Shown in pieces: positions 23,873 to 30,353 of a DNA stretch of 64,000 nucleotides. Each line of letters opens with the position of its first letter. Within the stretch, counting starts at the first letter, position 1. Position numbers and translations under genes: made by a program. Under the pieces are notes generated by a model. The model ran no database searches and was not told the DNA's origin. It saw only the letters and a list, made by a program, of their open reading frames with translations. Source of the DNA: Rhodococcus xishaensis (GTDB taxonomy: Bacteria > Actinomycetota > Actinomycetes > Mycobacteriales > Mycobacteriaceae); contig NZ_RKLO01000003.1 in assembly GCF_004011825.1 (NCBI RefSeq), positions 496,001 to 560,000 on the forward strand, given 5' to 3'.

Positions 23873-24414
23873 TGTGCGCCGCCTTCGATGGCAAGCACCC
23901 GAACGTCCCCACCCGATAACACCGCCCGAACCCGTTCAACCGCAGCCTGTTCAGTGCGCGCCGATACCACACCCGCCGGAACCGTCACCGTCACACCCGG
24001 TACCGTGTGCCTCGGCAGCAGCGCATCCTTGATCGCCTGCTCCCGAACCCACGCCGGAAATACCTGACGTACCGTGAACAGATCCTCATGTCCCGAGTCG
24101 GCGAGGACCGCGCAAATCTCCCCGACGTCGCCCAGCTCGACTGTGACGGTGGCTTCGTCGCCGTACTTGGCCGTCAGATAGTCAGCGAAGGCGGCCTCAT
24201 CCGTGACCGTCGCCTTCGGTTTCGGATCCGTCAGGTTGACGCTGCCCAACTTGGCGTCACCGTCACGCGCAGTCAGGCGGTCACCCTTCGCCATTCGCTG
24301 CGCCAACTCGTGCCGGACCCGCTTCTGCGCGTCCAGGACCGTGTCAGCCAGCGCCTTCAACATTACCGCCTGGTATGCCAGGTCGGCATCCGCGAACACT
24401 TGTATCTCGCTCAT
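23869..24414 (-). CDS. Uncharacterised recombination-block protein
   Basis: The ATG at 24414 (MSEIQVFADADLAYQAVMLK) gives 181 residues; the longer in-frame reading to 24594 crosses other genes. It is helical at the N-terminus with a Lys-rich patch and a middle part of alternating strands (KYGDEATVTVELGDVGEICA). No family is named with confidence. Proteins of this size just upstream of phage annealing genes are often their partners; this is inference. Confidence 0.5.
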   Translation of the reverse strand: MSEIQVFADADLAYQAVMLKALADTVLDAQKRVRHELAQRMAKGDRLTARDGDAKLGSVNLTDPKPKATVTDEAAFADYLTAKYGDEATVTVELGDVGEICAVLADSGHEDLFTVRQVFPAWVREQAIKDALLPRHTVPGVTVTVPAGVVSARTEQAAVERVRAVLSGGDVRVLAIEGGAQ

Positions 24415-24488
24415 CGCGTCTCCTCGAGAGTGGTCTTCGGAGTGATCGGCACGTACCGGGCCTGCACCTCGGCCAGCGTCGGCAACAT
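24411..24488 (-). CDS. Very small ORF, 25 residues
   Basis: The ATG at 24488 sits in the stop of the previous gene (TGATG) and its own stop overlaps the next start (ATGA). The peptide is MLPTLAEVQARYVPITPKTT plus six residues. Coupling on both sides in a tightly packed operon is the only evidence that it is translated. Confidence 0.4.
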   Translation of the reverse strand: MLPTLAEVQARYVPITPKTTLEETR

Positions 24489-24670
24489 CAGTCGTCCTTC
24501 GGGTCGTCGAGAAGGCTGGCAATCTGCCGCAGCTGCCCACCGGAAAGCTCGATTGCCAGCTCGGTCCGGTCATCGGCCAGATGCAGACGCACAACCCGGT
24601 CGGTGCGGGGCCAACCAGCGGGCGTCCCGAACGCGGAGAGTCGAGTGTGCCCGTCGCGGATCTCGATCAC
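24488..24670 (-). CDS. Small phage protein, 60 residues
   Basis: The GTG at 24670 overlaps the preceding stop (GTGA). The product is beta-rich at the N-terminus (VIEIRDGHTRLSAFGTPAGW) and ends in a helix LRQIASLLDDPKDD. No family is recognised. Confidence 0.5.
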   Translation of the reverse strand: MIEIRDGHTRLSAFGTPAGWPRTDRVVRLHLADDRTELAIELSGGQLRQIASLLDDPKDD

Positions 24671-24852
24671 ACGATCACCACTGGCAACTCGACAGCTTCG
24701 ACACCACATGGGGTTTCGCCGTGCCACAGATGCCCCTGGCGGACGCCCACGGTGAACGTGCGCCCCAGCGAACCCAACTCACGGAACCGGGTGCCCTCCG
24801 GCAGATTCCAGACCTCGGTCCCATCCACCAACACACGAGTCGATGCGCTCAC
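24667..24852 (-). CDS. Small phage protein, 61 residues
   Basis: The GTG at 24852 overlaps the preceding stop. The sequence starts VSASTRVLVDGTEVWNLPEG and is all-beta in character. No family is recognised. Confidence 0.5.
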   Translation of the reverse strand: MSASTRVLVDGTEVWNLPEGTRFRELGSLGRTFTVGVRQGHLWHGETPCGVEAVELPVVIV

Positions 24853-25013
24853 GACGCCACCTCCCGTCCATCGGGGAGTCCGAGCATCTGCAACAGCATC
24901 CGCGCATCATCGACGTCAAGAGCGTTGCGCCACACGGTCCGGGTAGCGGCTTCAGCCATCACCGGGGGCGTGTCGGGTACGAACCCCAATTCGGCGTCGG
25001 ATTCGATGTTCAC
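24849..25013 (-). CDS. Small phage protein, 54 residues
   Basis: The GTG at 25013 overlaps the preceding stop (GTGA). The product starts VNIESDAELGFVPDTPPVMA and ends in a helix rich in Asp and Met (DDARMLLQMLGLPDGREVAS). No family is recognised. Confidence 0.5.
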   Translation of the reverse strand: MNIESDAELGFVPDTPPVMAEAATRTVWRNALDVDDARMLLQMLGLPDGREVAS

Positions 25014-25195
25014 AGTCCGGCCTCCTCGGCCCATGCCGCGGTCGCCGCGGCGTCGGTCATATCTCGCTGTGCCCGATCGCGCCGGATACGTTTGGCGCGG
25101 AATTCCTGCGGGTCGATGCGCTGTGCCGGCAAACACACCTGCCCGCACGCGGCGTACCTGGTAGCACCACAGTGACTGCAGTCCCACAACATCAT
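25010..25195 (-). CDS. Small zinc-ribbon-like phage protein, 61 residues
   Basis: ATGATG at 25195/25192 overlaps the stop of the gene before it. The N-terminus MMLWDCSHCGATRYAACGQV has CxxC and a third and fourth Cys, suggesting a zinc site. A basic region follows (FRAKRIRRDRAQRD). It could bind nucleic acid; no family is named. Confidence 0.55.
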   Translation of the reverse strand: MMLWDCSHCGATRYAACGQVCLPAQRIDPQEFRAKRIRRDRAQRDMTDAAATAAWAEEAGL

Positions 25196-25326
25196 TCGGT
25201 GGCCTCCAGTTGTTGATCTCGGTGCTGCTCGAACGCGCGATCCCAGGCTTCGTCGTCGCGGTCCCACAGCAGGCAGGGGTCGTCGATGGCCGGATCGAAC
25301 GGGGCTCGGTCGCAGGCGCCGCTCAT
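25192..25326 (-). CDS. Small acidic phage protein, 44 residues
   Basis: The ATG at 25326 overlaps the stop of the membrane protein gene (ATGA). The peptide, MSGACDRAPFDPAIDDPCLL onward, is strongly acidic with two Cys and several Trp. No family is recognised. Confidence 0.45.
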   Translation of the reverse strand: MSGACDRAPFDPAIDDPCLLWDRDDEAWDRAFEQHRDQQLEATE

Positions 25327-25574
25327 GAGAGCCGTAGCCAGACGATCAAGCCGACGCCGACCGTTGCGGTGAAGAGGATCATCGAGATCCACACCACGAC
25401 AATCCAAGTCACTTCGTCGAGTTCGTCGACCGCGTCGAACTGGCCGTAGCCATCAACAGCCCGGCTGCAGTCCAAGCAGCTCTCGAATGGGCCGACACTG
25501 TCGGTACGGACAACGGTGCGAGTGTGCATGCAGATGTCGGAAGCCAGCTCACCTCGGTCCACGATCGGGGTCAT
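25323..25574 (-). CDS. Small phage membrane protein
   Basis: The ATG at 25574 gives 83 residues. Residues 1-55 are soluble with CLDCSRA, and the C-terminal 28 residues (TWIVVVWISMILFTATVGVG onward) are one clear membrane span. It overlaps both neighbours by four bases. Early-expressed phage membrane proteins sometimes act on the host envelope or in exclusion; nothing here says which. Confidence 0.6.
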   Translation of the reverse strand: MTPIVDRGELASDICMHTRTVVRTDSVGPFESCLDCSRAVDGYGQFDAVDELDEVTWIVVVWISMILFTATVGVGLIVWLRLS

Positions 25575-25708
25575 GCTGCCACCTCTTCGAAGTCGTCCCA
25601 CGACGGCAGCGGCAGCTCGGCCGCGAGACGCACGAAGATCGGTGTCCGGGAAGGCGGTATCCCCGCATCCGGTCGGAGGCCGGGTTGATTGCGTTTGAAG
25701 AGCTTCAT
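25571..25708 (-). CDS. Small phage protein, 45 residues
   Basis: The ATG at 25708 begins MKLFKRNQPGLRPDAGIPPS and the peptide ends in an acidic helix WDDFEEVAA. The frame stays open upstream through a region rich in Arg, Trp and Tyr, but no good start was found there, so a longer form is possible. Bases 25709-25851 hold nothing else that I can support. Confidence 0.45.
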   Translation of the reverse strand: MKLFKRNQPGLRPDAGIPPSRTPIFVRLAAELPLPSWDDFEEVAA

Positions 25709-25851
25709 GTCAGGCTCCAAGAGGGTGTAGTCGTCTGCGCGACAACCCGTCCAGGGGTTTCGCGTCGGATGGTACGAATGCCAGCGGTAGCGGGGAGTGC
25801 GCAGCCGGACTGCGAGCAGGAACGCAGCAGAGCGCCCACCACCGCCTGGAA

Positions 25852-26025
25852 CTAGTTGGTTTCGGGTGGCAATTGCTTCCCCAAGGCCCGCGCCTCGCAG
25901 TGGGTCAACATCGACATGAGCAGCGTGCTGCCAAGCGACAGGCTGACGCACACTCCGTCGTGGTGACGTGGCAAGACGTGTCGTGGCGCCTCGGCCCGTG
26001 CCGCGCCCGTTGGGAAGTGGCTCAT
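25852..26025 (-). CDS. Small phage protein, 57 residues
   Basis: The ATG at 26025 overlaps the stop of the possible excisionase (ATGA). The sequence has a hydrophobic middle (VCVSLSLGSTLLMSMLTHC) that is too polar for a confident membrane span. No family is recognised. Confidence 0.45.
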   Translation of the reverse strand: MSHFPTGAARAEAPRHVLPRHHDGVCVSLSLGSTLLMSMLTHCEARALGKQLPPETN

Positions 26026-26261
26026 GACGATGCGACCGTCCGATACCTTGCAGCCTCGGGGCGGATCGTTCTCGCACGCTGAGAGGCCACCCACTCCTCC
26101 ACCAGTCGCTCCTCCAGGAGGAGCGGCGAGTTGTGCGATGGCCCGTTCTTCCACATCAGCGAGTAGAGTTCGTGTCCGTCGACGCGCAGGTGGCGGATAC
26201 GGTCAGCTGAGTGCCCGGTGCGGGCGCTGACCTGATGGATGTTCAGAACGACGTCGCTCAT
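26022..26261 (-). CDS. Helix-turn-helix protein, excisionase-like
   Basis: The ATG at 26261 overlaps the antirepressor stop (ATGA); 79 residues. The segment LNIHQVSARTGHSADRIRHL has the spacing of a MerR/excisionase winged helix-turn-helix, followed by a basic wing and a helix VEEWVASQRARTIR. Small proteins of this kind in an early operon near integrase often act as recombination directionality factors. That role is inferred; it could equally be a transcription factor. Confidence 0.5.
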   Translation of the reverse strand: MSDVVLNIHQVSARTGHSADRIRHLRVDGHELYSLMWKNGPSHNSPLLLEERLVEEWVASQRARTIRPEAARYRTVASS

Positions 26262-26746
26262 GCCACATCCCCATCTGCTGTTCGCCCGCGCGGGGTGACC
26301 CTCAACGTGCAGTGATTGCGCGACCCCCACGTGTGGTTCATGACTGTCTCGCGGGCATTGACGTGTGGCCCGAACTCCGAGTACTGGTCGCACATCCGGG
26401 TCCCGCGCTCGGCGTGCCGGGCGAAGACCCGTCTCTGCTCGAGCGGGAGCGCACGTAGCTCCTCCTCGTTCATTCCGAAGGTTTTCTTGGCCTCACTGAC
26501 CAGACGGCTGCCGGCCGACGAAGTGCGGTAGCTGTCGGCGAGTACGGCCCGGCCGCGAGAATCGATGACCGGAGCCAGACTCCGGGCATCGGAGTCGATA
26601 CGCTCAGCGACCTCGTGAGGGATTCCGAACCGGAGAATCAAGCACAGATCAACGAGGACGAACCACGGTTCCCTGTCGATGTTGATGACCCGGACCTGCG
26701 CGTCCTCGTGGTGGAACGGCTCAAGCTGTGTCGTATGATCTGTCAC
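26258..26746 (-). CDS. Phage antirepressor, Bro-N-like
   Basis: The GTG at 26746 has AAGGAGG six bases upstream, giving 162 residues. An in-frame ATG at 26821, coupled to the stop of the 25-residue ORF, would add 25 residues through a hairpin. The N-terminal domain (QVRVINIDREPWFVLVDLCL) is typical of Bro-N antirepressors: a beta hairpin ending with W-F-V. The C-terminal part is charged. Such proteins counter the repressor or act in early gene control. Confidence 0.7.
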   Translation of the reverse strand: MTDHTTQLEPFHHEDAQVRVINIDREPWFVLVDLCLILRFGIPHEVAERIDSDARSLAPVIDSRGRAVLADSYRTSSAGSRLVSEAKKTFGMNEEELRALPLEQRRVFARHAERGTRMCDQYSEFGPHVNARETVMNHTWGSRNHCTLRVTPRGRTADGDVA

Positions 26747-26786
26747 GTCTGCCTCCTTCAGTGGGTGTTGGTCGGTTGGACTTGGG

Positions 26787-26812
26787 CCGCCAGTTGCGCC
26801 AACAACTGGCGG
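26787..26812. terminator. Perfect 10-bp hairpin ahead of the antirepressor
   Basis: CCGCCAGTTG and CAACTGGCGG pair perfectly around a six-base loop. On the plus strand it is followed by TCTTTT, so it looks like a terminator for rightward transcription. For the leftward operon it lies between a 25-residue ORF and the antirepressor start and may act as an attenuator. Confidence 0.55.
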
Positions 26813-26817
26813 TCTTT

Positions 26818-26895
26818 TCATGCGTCCGATTGCACGTGTGCAGCAATGAACTCCGCGATCTGGGCGTCGGATACCCCGCAGTGCGCGCGCATCAT
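26818..26895 (-). CDS. Very small ORF, 25 residues, leader-like
   Basis: ATGATG at 26895/26892 follows a strong GGGAGGAGGTC site and overlaps the stop of the Cro-like gene. The peptide is MMRAHCGVSDAQIAEFIAAH plus five residues. Just downstream is the 26787-26812 hairpin, so it may be a leader peptide. The good ribosome site argues that it is translated. Confidence 0.5.
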   Translation of the reverse strand: MMRAHCGVSDAQIAEFIAAHVQSDA

Positions 26896-27167
26896 TCCGA
26901 CCTCCTCCCGACGTGGGAGAAGACGCGAAGTGCTGGGGGTACGAGCGAGCCCGCCTCGATGCGAAGCTCGTTGGCGATAGCGACCAGTTCAGGCAACTTG
27001 AACGGCGGCTTGCCCTTGAAGCGGCCGAAGAGCGCCTTCTCAGACATGCCGATGGCAGCGCACAGGCTTTCCCAACTGTGGGTAGACGCGGCTACAGCAG
27101 CCGTGACCGTCTTCTCAACGTGGCGGATCCAGTCGGTATCAAGATCTGGAGGATTCGGAGTAACCAT
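26892..27167 (-). CDS. Cro-like early regulator
   Basis: The ATG at 27167 lies inside operator 1 and about 7 bases after a -10-like TATCGT, so the transcript is probably leaderless; 91 residues. The middle (HSWESLCAAIGMSEKALFGR, then KPPFKLPELVAIANELRI) follows the pattern of a lambda-type helix-turn-helix. It is the first gene of the leftward early operon and diverges from the XRE gene at 27287, as Cro diverges from CI. Confidence 0.65.
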   Translation of the reverse strand: MVTPNPPDLDTDWIRHVEKTVTAAVAASTHSWESLCAAIGMSEKALFGRFKGKPPFKLPELVAIANELRIEAGSLVPPALRVFSHVGRRSE

Positions 27168-27270
27168 ACGGTGGACGATAGTCACCAAACGGTAACCTCG
27201 CAACAAAACCGGTACAGAAATTTGCGAATGGGAATAGTAACCAATCGGTTGTCAGTAGTAACCAATCGGC
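27160..27270. promoter_or_regulatory. Four operator sites of the lysis-lysogeny switch
   Basis: Four copies of GTNACCANNCGG(T/C), built on an ACC-4-GGT palindrome, occur at 27160-27172 (GTAACCATACGGT), 27181-27193 (GTCACCAAACGGT), 27237-27249 (GTAACCAATCGGT) and 27258-27270 (GTAACCAATCGGC). They form two pairs, each with 21-base centre spacing (two helical turns). One pair covers the leftward promoter, the other the rightward promoter. Confidence 0.8.
27175..27203 (-). promoter_or_regulatory. Leftward early promoter
   Basis: On the minus strand TTGCGA (27203-27198), a 17-base spacer and TATCGT (27180-27175) form a good sigma-70-type promoter. Operator 2 lies inside the spacer. The ATG at 27167 is only 7 bases after the -10, so the mRNA would be leaderless or nearly so. 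Confidence 0.65.
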
Positions 27271-27278
27271 GATACGAT
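27249..27278 (+). promoter_or_regulatory. Rightward repressor promoter
   Basis: TTGTCA (27249-27254), an 18-base spacer and TACGAT (27273-27278) precede the ATG at 27287 by 8 bases, with no ribosome site, so the mRNA is probably leaderless. Operator 4 fills the spacer and operator 3 touches the -35. Confidence 0.65.
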
Positions 27279-27286
27279 GCGCGACT

Positions 27287-27538
27287 ATGGACACATTCGA
27301 CGATGATCAGCGCGTGAGGCAGATCGTTGGCGCAGAGTTGAGGGCAGCGCGGGCCCGCGTGGGGATCTCACAGAAGGAACTTGCATCGCGGACGTCGATG
27401 TCACATGCGACGATCATGCGATTCGAGAACGCCGAACGTTCCATCGACATCCTCCAGCTGCTGAAGATCTGCTCGGCCCTAGGTGCCGATGCCGGCCAAA
27501 TCCTTGACCTCGCTCAACAGCAGGTCCAGGAGCTCTGA
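27287..27538 (+). CDS. XRE-family repressor, CI-like
   Basis: The 83 residues are almost only a helix-turn-helix domain: RAARARVGISQKELASRTSM then SHATIMRFENAERSIDI. There is no C-terminal peptidase domain, so it is not a LexA-type repressor and induction would not go through RecA self-cleavage. It diverges from the Cro-like gene across four operators and is the best candidate for the immunity repressor. The C-terminal LDLAQQQVQEL may serve dimer formation. Confidence 0.7.
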   Translation: MDTFDDDQRVRQIVGAELRAARARVGISQKELASRTSMSHATIMRFENAERSIDILQLLKICSALGADAGQILDLAQQQVQEL

Positions 27539-27784
27539 CGCCCGAACCCCCCGCTCGGTCGCTTCTGCGACAAGTCGCTCCACCGGCATACCTAGATGAT
27601 CAGCAGACCCTTCTTCGCGCAACGCAAACACATCCCCACACTTGACTCCAACGCCGGCCAGCGATCCGCTGGTCGGCGTTGCTGTATTCAGACAGCGTTC
27701 TTTCGTACGGGAAGCAGGAACGAAGGGTGCCCGATCGACTCTCGGCGGCCGCTGCCGTACAGATTCCACGAGCACTCCTCTCAA
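27479..27784 (-). CDS. Possible small gene antisense to the repressor end
   Basis: An ORF of 101 residues (MRGVLVESVRQRPPRVDRAP to LLLSEVKDLAGIGT) lies opposite the last 60 bases of the repressor gene. Palindromes at 27801-27832 sit just before its start and could be its control region. The first 40 residues are low-complexity Arg/Pro and may not be real; a start further in is possible. Product unknown. Confidence 0.35.
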   Translation of the reverse strand: MRGVLVESVRQRPPRVDRAPFVPASRTKERCLNTATPTSGSLAGVGVKCGDVFALREEGSADHLGMPVERLVAEATERGVRASELLDLLLSEVKDLAGIGT

Positions 27785-27800
27785 TCCTCATGCCCGGTCT

Positions 27801-27832
27801 GGTTGAACAACCAAACAACCGAACGTTCGGTT
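27801..27832. promoter_or_regulatory. Two adjacent palindromes
   Basis: GGTTGAACAACC (27801-27812) is a palindrome with arms GGTT and AACC. AACCGAACGTTCGGTT (27817-27832) is a perfect 16-base palindrome. They look like binding sites of a dimeric regulator, possibly TetR-like. They lie between the antisense ORF and the second XRE gene and could serve either direction. Confidence 0.55.
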
Positions 27833-27948
27833 CGTGACCCTCCGACGACGCCCTCTCGACGTAAGGGATACTTCCGTGAGCCGAGCAACACCTCGACCGT
27901 CTCCACGAGCGTAAAGAAGAAACCGAGGGTTATGCGAGTTCAAAGGAC

Positions 27949-27962
27949 GTACAAATTTGTAC
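27949..27962. promoter_or_regulatory. Perfect palindrome before the MmyB-like regulator
   Basis: GTACAAATTTGTAC is a perfect 14-base palindrome 25 bases before the GTG of the regulator at 27988. It is a natural candidate for an autoregulatory operator. Confidence 0.5.
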
Positions 27963-27987
27963 ACCTCGAATGTATTGACTTCTTGGT

Positions 27988-28674
27988 GTGGATCCGCTAG
28001 AACCCCACACGACAGGATCTGTCATCCAAGCACTCCGAACCAAACGAGGCGTCACCCAACGCGAACTCGCAGTCCTCGCCGTACTCTCGCCCCACACCAT
28101 CCAGTCACTCGAGTTGAACAGGCGCCCCCCCAAAGAGGAAGTGGTCGACGCCATCGTGGAGGCGCTGAGGCTGGATATAGGCGAGGAGAACTACCTTCGC
28201 GTCCTCTCGAAACTCCCGCGGCGTCCGATGTCGACACTGGCAACGATCTCGGATCGGCACGCCCTTGCCGTGCTCAGCAGTTCACTGACGATCACGTATG
28301 CCACGAGGGCAGTCGAGGAACTATTGCCCGGCTTCGGCGAAGACCAGAACTTCGTCATCTGGGTCTTCGAGCGCGACGAGTCCAGGCAGGTGTTCGGAGA
28401 GTCGTGGGCGGCCGTGGCGACTCTCGCAGTCGACCTGATGCGCTGGCAAATCGCCGCCACGCACGAACGCAAAGGACGACGCTGGGCACACACGCTCCTC
28501 AACCGCATGAGCGGCAACGACGCCTTCCGTTCTCGATGGGAACGCGACAACTTCAGCGATCCGATGCGAGCACTGCGAACCACGATCACCCGCCCCGACG
28601 GAGGGCGGACGAGTATGACCATGCTCGTCCTCGATCTAGCGAGCGGACAGACTGCACTGGGATGGCTGCCCTGA
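27988..28674 (+). CDS. XRE regulator with MmyB-like ligand domain
   Basis: The 228 residues start at the GTG at 27988 without a ribosome site. Residues 10-65 are an XRE helix-turn-helix (LRTKRGVTQRELAVLAVLSP, then HTIQSLELNRRPP). The rest resembles the MmyB-like domain of actinobacterial XRE regulators (SSSLTITYATRAVEELLPGF, EDQNFVIWVFERDESRQVFG, GRTSMTMLVLDLASGQTALGW), which is PAS-like and binds fatty acids in related proteins. Many such regulators control a neighbouring dehydrogenase; none is present here. It lies between repressor and integrase and may be cargo or may control integrase. Confidence 0.75.
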   Translation: MDPLEPHTTGSVIQALRTKRGVTQRELAVLAVLSPHTIQSLELNRRPPKEEVVDAIVEALRLDIGEENYLRVLSKLPRRPMSTLATISDRHALAVLSSSLTITYATRAVEELLPGFGEDQNFVIWVFERDESRQVFGESWAAVATLAVDLMRWQIAATHERKGRRWAHTLLNRMSGNDAFRSRWERDNFSDPMRALRTTITRPDGGRTSMTMLVLDLASGQTALGWLP

Positions 28675-28760
28675 CAACCGAGTTCGCACTACGCTGACGC
28701 CAAGCCCCCGTCAGCCCAGAGTGGGACTGAGCCGAATCATGTGATTCTCGAAGGAGTCTG

Positions 28761-29996
28761 ATGGCACGTCCGCCGATGCGCATAGGAACCTGGGGAAGCA
28801 TCACCCGCGTCGAGGTCTCAGCCGGCCACTGGTATGCCGACTGCAGGGTTCGCGACATGGATGGCGTCACCCGACGCGCCCGGCGCTACACGCCCCCGGG
28901 GGTCGCCGACAAGAAGGGCGCAGCCGCCGAACGTGAGCTCATCACCCACCTCACTGAACGCGTGCGTGTCGGCGCGAGCGACGAGATCACCACAGAGACG
29001 ACCATCGCGCAGCTCTGGGTTCACTATCGAGCTGAGCTTGTCGACCTCGGCCGCGCACCGCGCACACTCCAGCGCTACGACGAGGTGGCGTCGTTCATTC
29101 GCGACGGCCTAGGCGGCGTCCGACTGCGCGAGATCACCACGCAGCGGATCGATGCGTTTCTGCGGACAATCGAGGGAACTCGAGGTCCGGGCAACGCGAA
29201 GACGACACGCTCTGTCCTCTCGGGGATGCTGTCATCCGCCGTGCGCCTCGGCGCGATTCAAACCAACCTCACCCGCGACGCCAGGGCGACGACCACGCGG
29301 CACGAGAAGAATGAGAAGGTCACCCTCACGCCGGAGAGGCTTGCCCAACTCCTCGCCGAAATTCGATCCTCGACCATCCCGTGCCCTGGCAGCGGAACCA
29401 ACAAGTACCACACACCGACCGTTGCGGAGTACTGCGCGAAGGCCGACTTGGCCGACCTCGTGACGATGTTCGCCGCCACAGGTGTCCGGATGTCCGAACT
29501 GCTCGGGATGCAATGGACCGGAGTGGACTTCCACGCACAGACCATCACGATCGACGGGAAGGTTGTTCGTGTGCCAGGCGAGGGATTGCAGCGCATGGCG
29601 GGAACCGCCGACCCCAAGTCGCGCCGGCGCGTTCTAGCACTCCCCCACTTCGCCTTGACGATGCTCCGCGCGCGCAAGATGGCGATGCCCCCCAACGAAC
29701 ACGATGCGATCTTCCCGAGTCGCACTGGGACACTGCGCGATCCAGATGTGATCAACGGACAGTGGCGACGGGTGCGCAATGCGCTCGGTCTTTACGGGGT
29801 CACCGGTCACACATTCCGTCGTACGGTCGCGTCGATCATCGACGAGCAGAAGCTGTCGCCGCGAGTGGCTGCTGACCAACTCGGACACGCCCGCCCGTCG
29901 ATGACTCAGGACGTCTACATGGCGCGCGGGAGAGTGCGCGCCGAGGTGGCGTCAGCTCTTGACCGGGCAGTTTCCGGAGGCATTGGCGGAGAGTAA
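28761..29996 (+). CDS. int: Tyrosine integrase
   Basis: The 411 residues contain an N-terminal arm-binding region, a core-binding SAM-like domain (ELVDLGRAPRTLQRYDEVAS) and a catalytic domain: Arg in FAATGVRMSELLGMQWTGVD near 242, His-x-x-Arg in GHTFRRTVASII near 350, the box LGHARPS and the nucleophile Tyr in MTQDVYMARGR near 385. All key residues are present. It is preceded by GAAGGAG at a good distance and ends 60 bases from the tRNA-derived attachment site, the standard int-att arrangement. Confidence 0.95.
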   Translation: MARPPMRIGTWGSITRVEVSAGHWYADCRVRDMDGVTRRARRYTPPGVADKKGAAAERELITHLTERVRVGASDEITTETTIAQLWVHYRAELVDLGRAPRTLQRYDEVASFIRDGLGGVRLREITTQRIDAFLRTIEGTRGPGNAKTTRSVLSGMLSSAVRLGAIQTNLTRDARATTTRHEKNEKVTLTPERLAQLLAEIRSSTIPCPGSGTNKYHTPTVAEYCAKADLADLVTMFAATGVRMSELLGMQWTGVDFHAQTITIDGKVVRVPGEGLQRMAGTADPKSRRRVLALPHFALTMLRARKMAMPPNEHDAIFPSRTGTLRDPDVINGQWRRVRNALGLYGVTGHTFRRTVASIIDEQKLSPRVAADQLGHARPSMTQDVYMARGRVRAEVASALDRAVSGGIGGE

Positions 29997-30057
29997 GTGG
30001 AGAGTTCGCACACCAATCACCTGCCTGCAGGGCTTCTACCAGCGGTAATGCATTGAT

Positions 30058-30106
30058 TGCCCTACGACAGCCGGTGTCGCAGGTTCGAATCCTGCCAGGG
30101 GCACAC
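30058..30106 (+). other. Prophage attachment site: 3' part of a class II tRNA
   Basis: The sequence holds a hairpin with arms CGACA and TGTCG (30065-30079), a T-arm GCAGG-TTCGAAT-CCTGC (30079-30095) and an acceptor strand CAGGGGC (30096-30102) followed by A. A long arm before the T-arm is the variable arm of a Leu, Ser or Tyr tRNA. No matching 5' acceptor (GCCCCTG) or anticodon arm precedes it, so this is a tRNA fragment. The full tRNA should be at the other prophage end, beyond position 1. Confidence 0.75.
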
Positions 30107-30113
30107 AAACTCT

Positions 30114-30353
30114 TCAACATCCCATGTCGGTTTCAGTTGCCGCGACGCAGTTCGCATCGAACGCCGTGGCTTCCAGCGGCCCGGTGTTCGAACCGCCCTT
30201 GGAAACCGGGATGACGTGGTCGGCGCTGGCACTCATTGGATTCGGGTAGTGCAGCTCGGGGTCGATCCATTGACCGCACGGTGGGCACACGTCCGTGGTG
30301 CGCAGTATTCGGTCGCGGTTGCGGCAATAGGTGCGGTGTCCGGTGCGGCTCAT
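30114..30353 (-). pseudogene. Truncated HNH endonuclease outside the attachment site
   Basis: The 79 residues start MSRTGHRTYCRNRDRILRTT, with Cys pairs (CPPCGQWIDPELHY) and the HNH strand ASADHVIPVSKGGSNTGPLE. After this the frame becomes unrelated (ATAFDANCVAATETDMGC) and the final Asn/Cys part of the domain is missing. The loss begins within 70 bases of the attachment site. It has the same gene order as the phage HNH gene at 17464-17805, so it is probably the remnant of another related element. Confidence 0.65.

Larger units (their letters stand above)
1..30106. mobile_element. Siphophage-type prophage, right part, truncated at window edge
   Basis: Runs from the tRNA-derived attachment site at 30058-30106 leftwards past position 1. 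It contains integrase, repressor switch, recombination and replication genes, terminase, portal, connector and tail genes and the start of an endolysin, in the usual siphophage order and nearly all on the minus strand. The capsid module is missing between portal and adaptor. A lipoprotein gene on the plus strand (18174-18848) is a likely moron. The left attachment site and any holin lie outside the window. Whether the element can be induced cannot be judged from this sequence. Confidence 0.93.

Noticed and set aside
30058-30106. Reading the att fragment as a tRNA-Arg with anticodon ACG
   Set aside because: The CTACGAC loop could be an anticodon loop, but no complementary 5' stem precedes it, while CGACA/TGTCG form a perfect variable-arm hairpin.
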